NCBI GenBank assembly: GCA_038030265.1
Contig: CM075940.1
Span: 11,594,001 to 11,658,000, forward strand
Length of the DNA: 64,000 nucleotides
Direction: 5' to 3'
From: Corythucha ciliata
Lineage: Eukaryota; Arthropoda; Insecta; Hemiptera; Tingidae
Part shown: positions 19,853-35,071 of the stretch, one piece after another
Position numbering within the stretch: the first letter of the stretch is position 1
How the letters are laid out: every line of letters starts with the position of its first letter
Notes under the pieces: generated by a model
Databases searched by the model: none
The model's input: only the letters and a program-made list of their open reading frames with translations
Told to the model about the DNA's origin: nothing
Made by a program: the position numbers and the translations under genes

Positions 19853-19915
19853 TTCCATTTGCATAAAATTTAGGTCCGGAGCCGAGCATTTCTACCTGTG
19901 TTCTCCGTTACCATC
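19853..19915. mobile_element. Solo arm of the hairpin MITE seen at 2883
   Basis: 'gtagcgttttccatttgcat' followed by a GGTCCGGAGC block and 'tttctacc' matches the left arm of the element at 2883-3022. The partner arm is absent. Confidence 0.55.
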
Positions 19916-19919
19916 GTTC

Positions 19920-21000
19920 TCGTTTGGCACTTTCAAAAACCAAATTTCATCATTTTGACCATTATTACAAACACCACTGTCACAGACTTTTGCTATTTGG
20001 TGGATTCGTCTCGTTCAAATCGCAATTTCGCCTATTTCCCTCTTTCAAAGACCAATGTTAAGGGCTTTCTCTCTTTCAGAACTCAATTTATGTGAACTTG
20101 GCTCCTTTAAAACAGAACTTTGGGAATTTTTACCTGTTCCAAAACAAAATTTCGTGGCTGTAGCTCTTTATAATCAAAGTTTCGCTGGTTCGGTTAGTTC
20201 TTAAAACTAATTTGGCGAAAAACGATCGACGAAAAAACAAATTTTCCGATTTTGAATTTTTCAAAATCAACAATTTTGCTGGAGATTTTCACTCTTCCAT
20301 AGCAAAATGTTTCAAATATGGCACCTTGAAGCCCCAATTTTACGGATTTTTGTTACTTTCCGCTTATCGCTGATTTTCACGTTTTTAAACTCCAAATTTC
20401 GTAGATTTTCCTTTTTCGAAAACCTTTCCTGGGTCTTGCTCTTTCAAAAAACCATTTTACGGACTTCCACTCTTTCAGAAGTGGACTTCACTTCTTAAAA
20501 ACCCAATTTGTGGGATTTTGGCTGGATCGAAAACCAAGTTTCGTGGATTTAAGCTCTTCATAAAATCATTTTCACGGATTCGGTTAGTTCAAAAACCTAA
20601 TTTGACGAAAAGCGAACGACGAGAAAATAAGTTCCATGATTTTAGCTTTTTCAAATCACAATTTCGCTGAAAATGTATAAGCAAATGTTTTTTTTAAATT
20701 AGGTAGGTACTTTCAAACCCCAATTTCACGGGTTTTTGCAAATTCAAAGCTCTATTTTGCGAACTTTCACCGTTTTAAAAAACAAATTTCGTAGTTATAG
20801 CTTTTACTGAATTCAGTTACACAAGTTTTGATGATAATAATAAACCCTTGTGTAAAATTTGCATAGTTTTCGCGTCGTGTTTTGGTTTTTTCAAAGACCG
20901 AATTCCGTGGCCTTAACTCTTTCTAAAATCAGTTTCAGAGATTTCGCTTGTTTGAAAAACAAATGTGGCTCTTTCAAAAATAAAATAACTTGTTTTTAGG
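19920..21000 (+). repeat. Degenerate minisatellite, family M2
   Basis: Loose tandem repetition of about 33-36 bases with words such as 'ctctttcaaaaacc', 'aatttcgtggattt' and 'caatttcgc'. It is different from M1 but equally degenerate. A second long array of the same words is at 59310-60440. Confidence 0.75.
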
Positions 21001-21215
21001 CGTTCTAATTTTTCGTCACCCCAGTTCTGACAAACATGGAGAGGGGGAGGATAAACCCTAGTTGTTCATTTAACAATCCTGGGCAATGCCCGCCTATATT
21101 TGCTTTCATGAGCTAGAAATTTTGGATAATCCACAGCAATGAGCGTGTTCTTTTCATGTGCTAGGTCAAGAGCGTTGAAGTTGATTAGTCGAAGACTCGC
21201 CGACTTCTTGGAAAA

Positions 21216-22694
21216 ATGAATATATCATTTGCCGGATGTGGGTTTCTTGGTATTTATCACATTGGTGTGGCCGTCTGCTTGAAAACTCACGCTCCCAATT
21301 TACCCTTCCATAAAATATCTGGAGCATCCGCAGGCGCCATTGCTGCTTGTTGTCTTTTGTGCGACATTCCTATGGGCAAGTAGTCCGCCCCTTTCTAAGT
21401 TTTCTTGTATTAACTTCAAAATTATAGGGGAAGTCGCTAGTGATATGTTGAAATTAATAACGGAAGCTGGGAAAAGAACGCTTGGTCCTTTCAGTCCGAC
21501 ATTCAACGTTCAAACGCGGTTGTACGACGTCCTTGACAGAGTAATTATCCGAATCCTGTTTTCACGAGCTGTGTTATGAGTTTCTTAAATACCAGGTACT
21601 ACCTAACGACGCTCATCTAAAAGTAAACAGGAAACTTCACGTATCATTAACTCGCGTTTACGACAGAAAAAATGTCATGATATCAGAGTTTTCAACCAGG
21701 GAGGACTTACTTCAAGTTCGTCAGCTCATACCAATTTGTTATAACTAATACGAATAAAATCGCCGTATTCATTTCAGGTTATTCTAGCAAGCTCGTTCGT
21801 GCCCGTATTTTCCGGTCTCCTGCCTCCAAAATACAGAGGAATTCGTTACATGGACGGAGGTTTCAGCAATAATCTTCCAATCATAGACCAAGATACAGTG
21901 ACCGTGAGTCCATTCAGTGGAGAGTCTGACATTTGTCCCCGCGACATATCCTCGCAATTATTCCATGTATGAAATTCAACGTTTTTGTGAAACCTTCGTA
22001 GTAAAGTTTTCAATTCAGGCTTAATCCGTATACTGTGAAAGGTTCAATTGGCTAACACAAGTATTGAACTCTCAAAGCAGAATGTGCACAGGTTTATTAA
22101 GATCTTATGGCCGCCAGACGCCGAAGTAAGACTTCCGGGCAGTTTTTTTACGTCTTATTAAATAATTTATTAACTTCTTCCAGGTCCTCTCTAATTTGTG
22201 CAATCAAGGTTTCGACGATGCTCTAAAATTTATTCATAAGATAAATTTAATTTATTGTTCAAAATGTATGCCCGGTGACCCTGGCTTTCCAAAACCAGGC
22301 AACGAAGAGGCTGCTGAGTGTTTCGATTGCGTTGCACATAAAAAAGTAAAGCGATGGAAGTGATGGGTGATCGTTGTCACTGCGTATTTTATTTCAGGAA
22401 ACCCTTACATCGCATTTACCGGAGCAAGTTGTGGGCATATTTCGAAGGGCGTCCTTCACGAGAAGGAGCCTCCTAATCAAAAATAGTGGCTTCAGACGAT
22501 TCATATCCATTCTCAACCTGCCGATTATTCTACCATTTGAAATGACCGTCACTTTGATTAAAAAGTCAGTTTTGTTTTTTAACCGATTGTCTGATTTCGG
22601 GACTTAACAGTCATTTTTCAGGGTAAAAAGTCTGGTTTTCATCATTTTTCGTCCTTTTTTATTCATATTCGATAGAGAGAGAACAAAATATTGA
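21216..22694 (+). CDS. Patatin-like phospholipase (PNPLA2/ATGL type)
   Basis: Eight exons: 21216-21375, 21428-21540, 21596-21715, 21778-21966, 22042-22125, 22184-22345, 22398-22564 and 22622-22694; 355 residues. The oxyanion loop GCGFLG is at 7-12, the nucleophile motif GASAG has Ser38, and the catalytic DGG has Asp157. Family blocks between and after these ([35 protein letters not shown]) match the ATGL subgroup. Known role: triacylglycerol hydrolysis at lipid droplets by a Ser-Asp dyad. Intron 1 has a GC donor (GCAAGT) and intron 3 starts GTTCGT; the other introns are GT-AG. All introns are 50-75 bases. The start has [12 protein letters not shown], as in the family. The last exon and stop are less sure; a further 3' exon is possible. 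Confidence 0.92.
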
Positions 22695-25579
22695 GCTTGA
22701 TTAGACGTCTTAATAACTGTAACTGATGCCGTTTAAATGTTCCCGTTCTGATCGCCGAAAATGATTCATTTTAAAACAGATCCGTCCTGTCGTATGTGTG
22801 ATATTTGTTTTAGATAAATTATTCATTTTATTGTTTGTAGTCATTTTATTCGTTTTGGAGTTGTTCCCGTTTCTCAAGAAGGAAACTACATGTACAAACA
22901 TTTTTCCTCATTGCCCGAAAACCGCGAAATTGCCAAAAAACCTCAAACTTTCAATTTCTTCAAGAAAGAGCCAACTAAAGCCAAGAGATCTCTGGTGGTT
23001 TTTATAGTTCAAGTCGTTATGGTCAGGCGTCAAATGTTCAGCCTGCAAGTGTCCAAATGAGCAAGCTGAAATGGCGGCCCTTGGAACACTTAATTGTCAC
23101 CTCAAAAACTATCTTCCCAACGGAAACATGGAAGTAACCCCGCCTCCGCTCTTTTCACCATCGACCGCAGTCGAAATCAGAAAAACTGGCGATACCCCAG
23201 GTTCTCACTTTTCCCCCTTTTTTAGACGCCTAATATGGCTTGAAGGAGCTATTGCAGAATCGCCATGTTTGGCAGTAAATCGTTCTCGTGTATACTCGTA
23301 GAAAATATTGTATTAATTATATAATTGAAAAAAACAACAACTATACTCACATTTACGCATAGCGTGTATGAGAAAAATGGTGCCATCATCACACCGATAT
23401 TCTTTTTAAATTTTTTTACATACATACTTTTTATTTATAAATTATGTTACACGCACTCCTTTTCAAGTAAATATACACCATCTTTGATTTAATTTATTCA
23501 GACAGTAACAGAGTCTGCGATAGAAACATTTTCAAGAGAATCAGTTCGAAATTAATAGTAATTTTATAGTACAGAATAATAATTATGTGCATTCTGAATT
23601 CCTTGAAATGAAGAGCATGGAATATGATCCCTCTCCTCCCCTTGTTATAAATAAATCATTTCCATTCAAATACACGATTTAGTTATGCAAACCTGTAAGA
23701 CGGTTACAACAAATTAAACCCTAAATATTTATTATTTAATAACAAACAAGCGGAAAATAGGATTCAATTAAGAAATACACGACAGGAATTATAGCGAGAC
23801 GAGGAACGTGTTGACACACATAACCACCCCTAGACAGTTTTTTGTTTCCATGTTTTATCAAAAACGTCAATTGTTTAAAAACAGTTAATTTAAGTATACA
23901 TCTCTGAACAGTAAAACTATGATTATTCTTCGACCTATAAATTCAAACATTAACAAACTTTTCTTGTCTTCGTTCGTGGATTCCAAGAACCTAAAATTCT
24001 TGAAGCCACGCCGCTCTCCGGGACTATTTATTGGAAAAAATTCTCTTGTTTGTGCAATAATTAGGCATTACATCACAGAGGAATTCTGATCAAAATAAGA
24101 CATTGTGGCTGTTATTTTTCACTACTAATTGCAAGACCAAGAAAAAAAAAACCTAACGTTTGTACATCAACTAGACGATGATTTTTCCTGTTTATGCTTT
24201 GCGAGGTACTATGAGAGATTTGTGTAGGTGGACAAGGGAGTCAGTGGAAGTACCGTGGAGTCTATTAGAAGAGAGCTCAGTCTAAGTGTCTACATAAAAA
24301 CTCAAATAGCTTTTCATTTTCATTTTTTGGTCCTAAAGAAACGCAAAAAGCGAGTACAGAGGCTCCATTCAGTCAAATATATGTCCCACCGTTTAAAAGC
24401 GGATCCACCACGAGTATTTGCTCGCCCAGTGGTCTCGTACCCGGATACGTTATACCGAAGTCTTTCGCGTTTTCGCAGCATATGTGGGGAATAAATGCGA
24501 TACTTTCTTCAGTCACGATCACTCAATAAAGAGAGAGAGAAAATGCAATTTTCATTTCAAAATAAACTAATTCCCTACCAACTTCCAGTAGAGCGCCGTT
24601 AGTCCATTTCTACGTTACGCACCAATGAAAAGAAGTGTTTTAAAACATAATCTCCAGAAAAAAAAGTCGACGTCGACATACTTTTTATTGCACACTGAAC
24701 ATAACATCAATTCACGTCCGGATTTCTGATTTGCATCACGCACTGAAAATAAGCAATAAACTCAGTACTATATTATTGGCAACTGAATCAGAAGACAATT
24801 GACGTTGAGGAGGTAGGAGGCGTGGACATTCCAACATTCTAACTCGGCCTGCCCGCCTTTTTCACGTTTCCGTTGATATCAAAAATGACGCTCTACTGGC
24901 TGGAAAATGGAAATCCCTGTCCAACGTTAAATATATCCCAACGTGACTCAACAACAGAGGGGTGTAAAAGTCAAAGAGGGAGATAGGAGCAGTGGAAGAG
25001 GTGATGGAATTATGGAAACGTTCTTATGTCCACGCTGGACGAGCCAACAAGATTACACAGGGCAAAAATTGTCTTTGTTTAGGGGTAGCAGATTTGTTTG
25101 TTTGTTTTTTTTCTTAAAAAAGTGGCCCATGGCAGTGATAGTACAAATAACAGCCACTAAATCTCTTCACATGTGCCAAATCAATAAAGTGATTCCTTAA
25201 AAAAGAAAATTAATTTTTTCACCTTTAAGAGTACAGTTTCTTAATAAATAAATAAACATAATTTAACGAAATTTGTTTTTATAAATTGTCTCCCGAATTT
25301 GTTCAGTGAGGCAGAGGAGGGGGGACTAAAACTAAGAATAGGGGTGGGAAAGGGTTAACATGTATAACTTTTGTTTCGGAAAGGGATACAAATAATATTT
25401 GGAATAAAAAATATAACTATAATATTATTTGGTAAGGTTTGGAAAAGCAAAAACATAAATTTTGTATGGGCTGAGACCGACTCAAAACAAGTCTAATTAC
25501 AGGCATGACGAATCTTCTAAACCGATGTTTCTTTTCTCGTTTTCTTTCGAATTAAAATACTTTTCAATCCTATCGTTGC
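22695..25579. other. Intergenic, AT-rich; possible 3' exon at 23071
   Basis: Sequence between two tail-to-tail genes. A 76-codon frame at 23071-23301 (starts MAALGTLNCHLKNYL) has unusually coding-like composition and ends just before the AT-rich part. It could be a last PNPLA exon or chance. AT-rich 3' UTR-like sequence follows from 23300. A TATA-like AT-rich stretch at 25380-25460 carries no other signal. Confidence 0.4.
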
Positions 25580-29600
<4,021 letters not shown>

Positions 29601-29604
29601 GGAA

Positions 29605-29719
29605 ATTCAATAGATGAAGAAAGATGTTGTCGCCGGTATTTAATTAAATGAAAGTGATATCTTCCGGACGACGATGGAAGGGCATAGCCCGACACGATTC
29701 TAGTTTCGAGAAAAAATGG
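29605..29719 (-). repeat. Repeat module, copy 1 (adjoins tRNA-like head)
   Basis: Contains 'atagatgaagaaagatg', 'gtcgccggtatt', 'atatcttccggacgacgatg' and 'gggcatagcccgacacgatt'. The same words in the same order occur at 29915-30052. On the minus strand the module follows the tRNA-like sequence directly, so the two together could be a tRNA-headed SINE. Confidence 0.75.
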
Positions 29720-29792
29720 GCTCCCCGGCGGGATTTGAACCCCCAACCTCTGGATTACTAGTCCAGAACGCTGCCAATTGCGCCACGGTGGC
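29720..29792 (-). tRNA. tRNA-Thr(AGT)-like, probably a pseudogene or SINE head
   Basis: On the minus strand a 73-base cloverleaf can be drawn. The D arm is GCGC/GCGT with loop AATTGGCA. The anticodon arm CTGGA-CTAGTAA-TCCAG gives anticodon AGT. The T arm GGGGG-TTCAAAT-CCCGC has one mismatch. The A and B boxes are good and a T6 terminator follows within a few bases. The acceptor stem fails, however: 5' GCCACCG faces CGGGGAG and only the inner three pairs plus one further pair form. A functional tRNA is therefore doubtful. Confidence 0.6.
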
Positions 29793-29914
29793 GCCTTTGG
29801 CAGTCGCACTGCGAGGGATGAGCTAAGCCGAACCAGGGCCATTGTTTCTCGAAACTCTAGGCATTTCTCCTTATGACAAAGGTAAACCACGCCAATGTTA
29901 TCATATCGTAGATG

Positions 29915-30052
29915 AAGTTCGATAGATGAAGAAAGATGTCGCCGGTATCTTATATACTTATTAATTTAATTAAATAAATTAAATGGAAGCGATATCTTCC
30001 GGACGACGATGGACGGGCATAGCCCGACACGATTCGCGTGTCGAGAAAAAAG
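29915..30052 (-). repeat. Repeat module, copy 2 (no tRNA head)
   Basis: Second copy of the 29605-29719 module, with an AT-rich insertion 'ttaatttaattaaataaatt' and no tRNA-like sequence next to it. This is consistent with a 5'-truncated SINE copy. Confidence 0.7.
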
Positions 30053-30144
30053 GTAAAAATAGGTGAAGGTGAGGAGGTGGAAATAGTATGGAGAAGCCCA
30101 AGAGGCCTTTGAAGCGAAGCGAAATTCTCCCCTAGTAGGAGTGT

Positions 30145-31165
30145 TGAATCGATACCAGTAAAGTATCGTTACTTCACTCATTTGAAGTATCGAATGGTAC
30201 TTGGTAGAAGAAAAGTATCGATACTCATATAACTTGTTTATGGTATCGTATTATACGCATCGATATGTACTCAGTATACTGGTGCAAAAGTACTTGGTAT
30301 TGATTAAAAAATATCGATACTCTAGTGGTATCGATTCAACACGCGTGAAAGAACCCCCTCCCACAACCAACCATATCACTACCATCTCTAATGATATTTC
30401 AAGTCGTCAATCACTACTCCCCTATATAAAGACTCATTTCAATCGAAACACAAAGACTAATTAAGCTCGATGCAAACTACGCAATATTTGAAATAGGATC
30501 GCCTAGGTACCTGTTTTAAAAAAATATCCGGCCACTACCGGGGATCATATATTTACTCTCGACCTGTAAGTAAATAGTAAACATGCTACGAAAAATGCAT
30601 AGTGTGCACCGAGCTTATTACTCTCTTACTTAACCGATACTTTTACGGTACCGAATCAATACCCATTCGATACCGAGTAAAAGTACTCTTTTCAAACGAT
30701 GCCGATACCGGTATTGATTCTGTATCGTTTCAAATGAGTACTTTTACTCGGTATCGAATAAGTATTGATTCAAACCAGTAAATACTCGGCATCGAATTGG
30801 TATTGATTCGGTATCGTTTCAAATGAGTACTTCAACCCGGTATCGAATTAGTATCGATTCGGTATCGTTTCAAATGAGTACTTTTACTCGGTATCCAATG
30901 GGTATTGATTCGGTATCGTACTAGTTTGAATCAATACCCATTCGATGTCTGTTAAAGTACTCATTTCAAACGATACTTTTCCGATGCCGGGAGTTTACTT
31001 GTTCAAATTAAAAAAATCAAAAAATCTTGATATTGATTAAAAAGTATCAAATCGTACTCATTTCCCGGTATCGAATCAAAGTATCGAAATAGTGCTTGGT
31101 ATCAAAAAAAAAGTATCGATACCAAAACTACTGGGTATCGATACTTAACGCTATTTACTAGCATC
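30145..31165. repeat. Degenerate array of GTATCGAT-type words
   Basis: About one kilobase is built from words such as 'ggtatcgattcggtatcg', 'tttcaaatgagtacttttac' and 'gataccg'. Periods are about 45-50 bases in the clearest part (30720-30930), and both orientations are present. It is unlike the M1-M3 families. No coding capacity. Confidence 0.8.
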
Positions 31166-31229
31166 GATTCAACACTACTAGCCGGACCTATTTATACCCC
31201 AAATGGCGGTGCGTTCACCTAGTATTATA

Positions 31230-31485
31230 GGTTCTCTAGGGAGGATATGAGTGACAACAGACATTGGTAATAATACGCCACAAATTGATTGGAAAAATCC
31301 TTTTCGGACAGTGGACTATCAATTTTCGTTCTCGAGCTACGCTTTCATGAGAGATTTTTAGGAACAAAGGAACATTCTTCCAAAAAAAGAAAACCGAATT
31401 TCTCAATTTACACAGCATTTTTCAATTATTACGTTTTTCAAAAGTAAGGGCCAAATTGGAATTTACGGACACTTTCCTAAAGGAT
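31230..31485. mobile_element. Diverged arm of the mariner-like fold-back element
   Basis: Follows the left arm of 8840-9083 in order: 'ggtaataatacgccacaaa', 'ccttttcggacagtgg', 'gagatttttagg', 'cgtttttcaaaagtaagg' and 'tttacggacac'. It is much more diverged than the two arms are from each other, so it is an older copy. No partner arm nearby. Confidence 0.7.
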
Positions 31486-33695
31486 GAAAGAAATATCAAT
31501 CTTGAAAATTGTCAACAACGCCGAGAAACACGATTTTTGTTACGCTGATCCAAGGATTCAATCATTTAGAGAAATAATACAGTCTCCACAAATAGCTCTA
31601 CAGGGTGTCAAATTGTTTTCTCAGCTTGCCAACGACACTCGCAATTTATCTCACTCATTTGATTGATGATAACACTTTAAGATGAACCAAAGCAAGCATG
31701 TATTTTGGGACAAAACTAAGTAAATAATGGGCGGGCATTATTTGCGTGGAATTCTGATCGATAGTCACTTACTGTTAGTCGTCAATTTCGACTTGAAACA
31801 TGTCCCCTCTGTTCTAGCAAGAGGGAAAAGGTATCCTGCGTCCTGCAGGGTCCTGTGGGGGGGGGGGGTTGTACACCCCCAACAAGCTGCCCATCCTACC
31901 TCACTGACCAGCTCGGGGGGGGGGGGAGAGATTCTGCTTCCCCCCCTCCAAAAAAGATCCAGCTTTGGCCCCATCCGCCAAGACATTACATTTCCAACAC
32001 ACTATTTGAAATAATTGCCGTAATAAAATCACAGTGTGTCGGGTCAAAACCAAACATAAAATAGTGCGTAGGTATTGAATAGTTGGCAGAGCAGTGATAA
32101 TGGTGGAGGGAGGGGTCTGAAAAATTATCGCCGTTATTTCCTGTTCCCATGTTCGTATATTGAAAGGAAGGAAAGATAAACGAAGTCAATGAATGAACCC
32201 ACGGCTCAAAAGTGATTAATTGCAACAATCAAGCTCAATTTCGTCGGAAAAGCTGGCTGGGAAGCTCTCTTTAGTCTTGTTTACAAAATAAAGTGTTAAA
32301 AAACTAAAATACCTTGATAAAATGGCTTTATCACCGGAGGCAAAAACAAATGTATTGCAATAATAGTCGTTATGAAACAAAACAAGAACCGCACGATACA
32401 CGATTGTTTCCAGAAATGAGATCTTAAAATAGCAACTTGGTTGACTCAGAAACATGTTTAGAGTGGACGGGGTGACAGGCAATAAACCCTTCTTAATTGG
32501 CCAATTTTTCGGTCCCAGCTCCTCTCTATCGTTCATTATCTTTCTCTTGCTCTCGTTTCAAGGCTTACTATAGATACGGCTTTTTTCCTCTGCCTTTTTG
32601 TCACGAAGTTGAGAAAAAAAAAAAAGCTCCAACAGTTTTAGACTTACAGCTATCGGAATGGGTACAAGGAATTTGACCAAAGGTCGGGCTAAAAAATTGC
32701 TGGCCTCTCAGACGGAAATGAGAAACAAAGAGGGGGAGAAAAAATTCCGAAGTAGAAATTTACTTTCGAAATGACCGGAAGTGAGAAGTATTGAACAATT
32801 TACTGGTTAATAAAGCAGAATAAACTAATATATTTGGAATGGGTAAACCCCCTCAATATGCTGATTAGCGATATGAAGTCAAGCCGCCCGAGTTGAGTCA
32901 CAAGTTCACAACCGACACCGAAACCGTGACTCAGCCCAACGAAAAAAACAAAAACATCGGGCACGGCCATAAATCATAACTTGAAACATGTTAAATACGT
33001 CAGCTTTCCATACATACCTAAAAGCACTATGTGACAGGATAAGTTTGACTCGAGAGAAATTTCCTGAAGATTTTCTCTTACAAGGGTCGAGCAAGCAGCC
33101 AAATTCTTTCATTCGGCCATACTAAAACGGAAAACAGATCACAACACAAGTTCAAGAATGAATATAAACACTGCGAGGGCTGTTAAAATAAACGAAAATG
33201 AAAACACAAGGAGCACCGTAACCCCCCAAAACAAAAAAAATGAACTTCTTTCAAACTCTGGGAACAACTCACTAGAAAGTGGAGTTGGTGATACCGTTAG
33301 AGAAGCAGGCACAGGGGCGATGGCTCCGAGCAGTGTAGCCTCGGGAAATGCCGATCCGGTCGTTCTCGGTGGTTGAAAGAAAATTCCTGGGGGGGTTGTC
33401 CGTCACGAGGGCGTGAACAACTTGAAAATCAAGCAAGCACCAATAAACAAAAACAATTTGAGACTGCGGTGGGTGTAGAAAGCCGCGAGTCATTCGAGCG
33501 GTATCAATATGAAGCGGGTGACCAGCAAACCACCCGATTCAGAGGGGGGTGACACATAGAAGGCGGACTTATATGCATATTTGAATATGAATATTGTATT
33601 TTGCATTTTTCAGTCATCACATATTTTTGACTGCTAAGCACTACCAGAAGCGTATCAATAGGATTCTAAGCGGAAAATGCGACCCAACCCACGAA
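31486..33695. other. No gene seen; G-run blocks
   Basis: Mostly unique sequence. Two long G-runs at 31857 and 31914 are part of a GC-rich transposon-end-like block (31840-31960). Open frames at 32906-33112 and 33158-33376 have no recognisable protein features and no supporting splice structure. Confidence 0.45.
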
Positions 33696-33699
33696 TAAT

Positions 33700-34150
33700 T
33701 GGCGTTGCCTCAATGTATGCAGTGAATTAGCGCTTTTCTCAATTTTTAGCCGTGTTGCATAACCGCGAATCAACTATTTTTCTCAATATTATTCACGAAA
33801 TATCATTTTTCTCAATATTGTCCGTGAAATAGTGTTTTCTCAAATTTTGGCTCTGAATGAGCACTTCATCTCTATTTTAGCGGCCAATTACATGTAGTGC
33901 TATAGTCTCACTTTTAGCCCCCATAACCAGGGCCCTCTTTAATACATTTGGGCCCCCGGGCCTGGGGAGACATTGGGCACTGAGGCTGGGGTATTTGCGA
34001 AGAGTGGTCAAATATGAATCAATTTTTCTTATTTTTGAGAAATCTCGATATACAGTTAGGCCACCTGCCTGACCTGGTCTTTTTTCACGTTTAGCCGTGA
34101 ATTCCACTTTTACCCTTGAATTATGATTTTGTCTCAATTTCAGCCGCAAT
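33700..34150 (-). repeat. Minisatellite M1, reverse orientation
   Basis: Units such as 'tttctcaatttttagccgtg' and 'tctcaatttcagccgcaat' give about ten degenerate copies. It is interrupted at 33925-34060 by unrelated GC-rich sequence. Confidence 0.75.
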
Positions 34151-34156
34151 CCACGA

Positions 34157-35010
34157 ACAGGAGCGTAGGAAAGGGGGAGGGGGATATAAGGGATTTTCGC
34201 CATCGCCACTCGCCAATGGACCACCAAACTCCTCATTGACAATTTATTTTGATGATGAAAGGGCGGGTGAAGTGTGAAGTACGTAGCTTTTAGGACGCAC
34301 CCTCATTCACAGTTTGAATGGGGTGGCGGGGGAGGGGAATCTAATCCTCAGTGGCGGAATCAGAGAAGGGGAAATAAAACGTTAATATTCATGAGGTCCG
34401 GCGTAATTTAGCTCTGATTTTTCAACAAATAAAAAATTGCTATTCGTTTCCATAACAAGGAATTCAGCTTAGAAACCTTTCTCAAAACCGAAACCCCCCC
34501 CCCCCATTACAGCATCCTTTACTGTAAAAATTAAATGTATTTTTCAGAACAAGGAACTTGACATGGAAACGAACAATTAGTACTTGTAGTTATAAACACA
34601 TCAAATTATTTGGCGCATAATTCGCGGAACCGACTAATAGGTATTGGCCAAAAGCCAAGATATTGTAATGAACAAATCAAAGAAAGTGAAGTTCACGTAT
34701 ACATATACGTGAATTGTCTGTCGATGTCTGTCAATTATTGTCTATCGTAGAAAAAATAATAAATTAATTCAGCTTTTGGCTTGCCACTGCCACCCATATC
34801 TTGATTTCTATTTGTCAGTACATATAGCATTGCAGCCAGTAGCGTGCCAGCTGCCCAACAAGCTGTCCCTCTTACAGGGGCGTAGGTACGGGGGGGATAT
34901 GGAGGATAGATCCCCCCCCCCCTCAGAGCAACAAGTATACGAACGAAGGAGCACTAGTGCCATAACGAAGAGCACCATAAAATCTCCAAAAATGAGTGTT
35001 TCATGTTGAA
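34157..35010 (+). mobile_element. Interspersed repeat family A, copy 2
   Basis: Uninterrupted counterpart of 8243-8840 plus 14741-14934. It shows the empty sites of both the fold-back element (near 34803-34810) and element B (near 35005). An end-like CAGGAGCGTAGG at 34159 and CAGGGGCGTAGGTACGGG at 34876 may be termini. No protein. Confidence 0.8.
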
Positions 35011-35071
35011 GTTAGGTTTAGCAGATTTTCTGGATTTAAAGCAGATTTTTCCTTGGACTTCAGACCCAACG

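Noticed and set aside
24228..24494. 88-codon open frame between PNPLA and Rap1
   Set aside because: No recognised domain, no splice context and a basic, low-complexity stretch; most likely chance.
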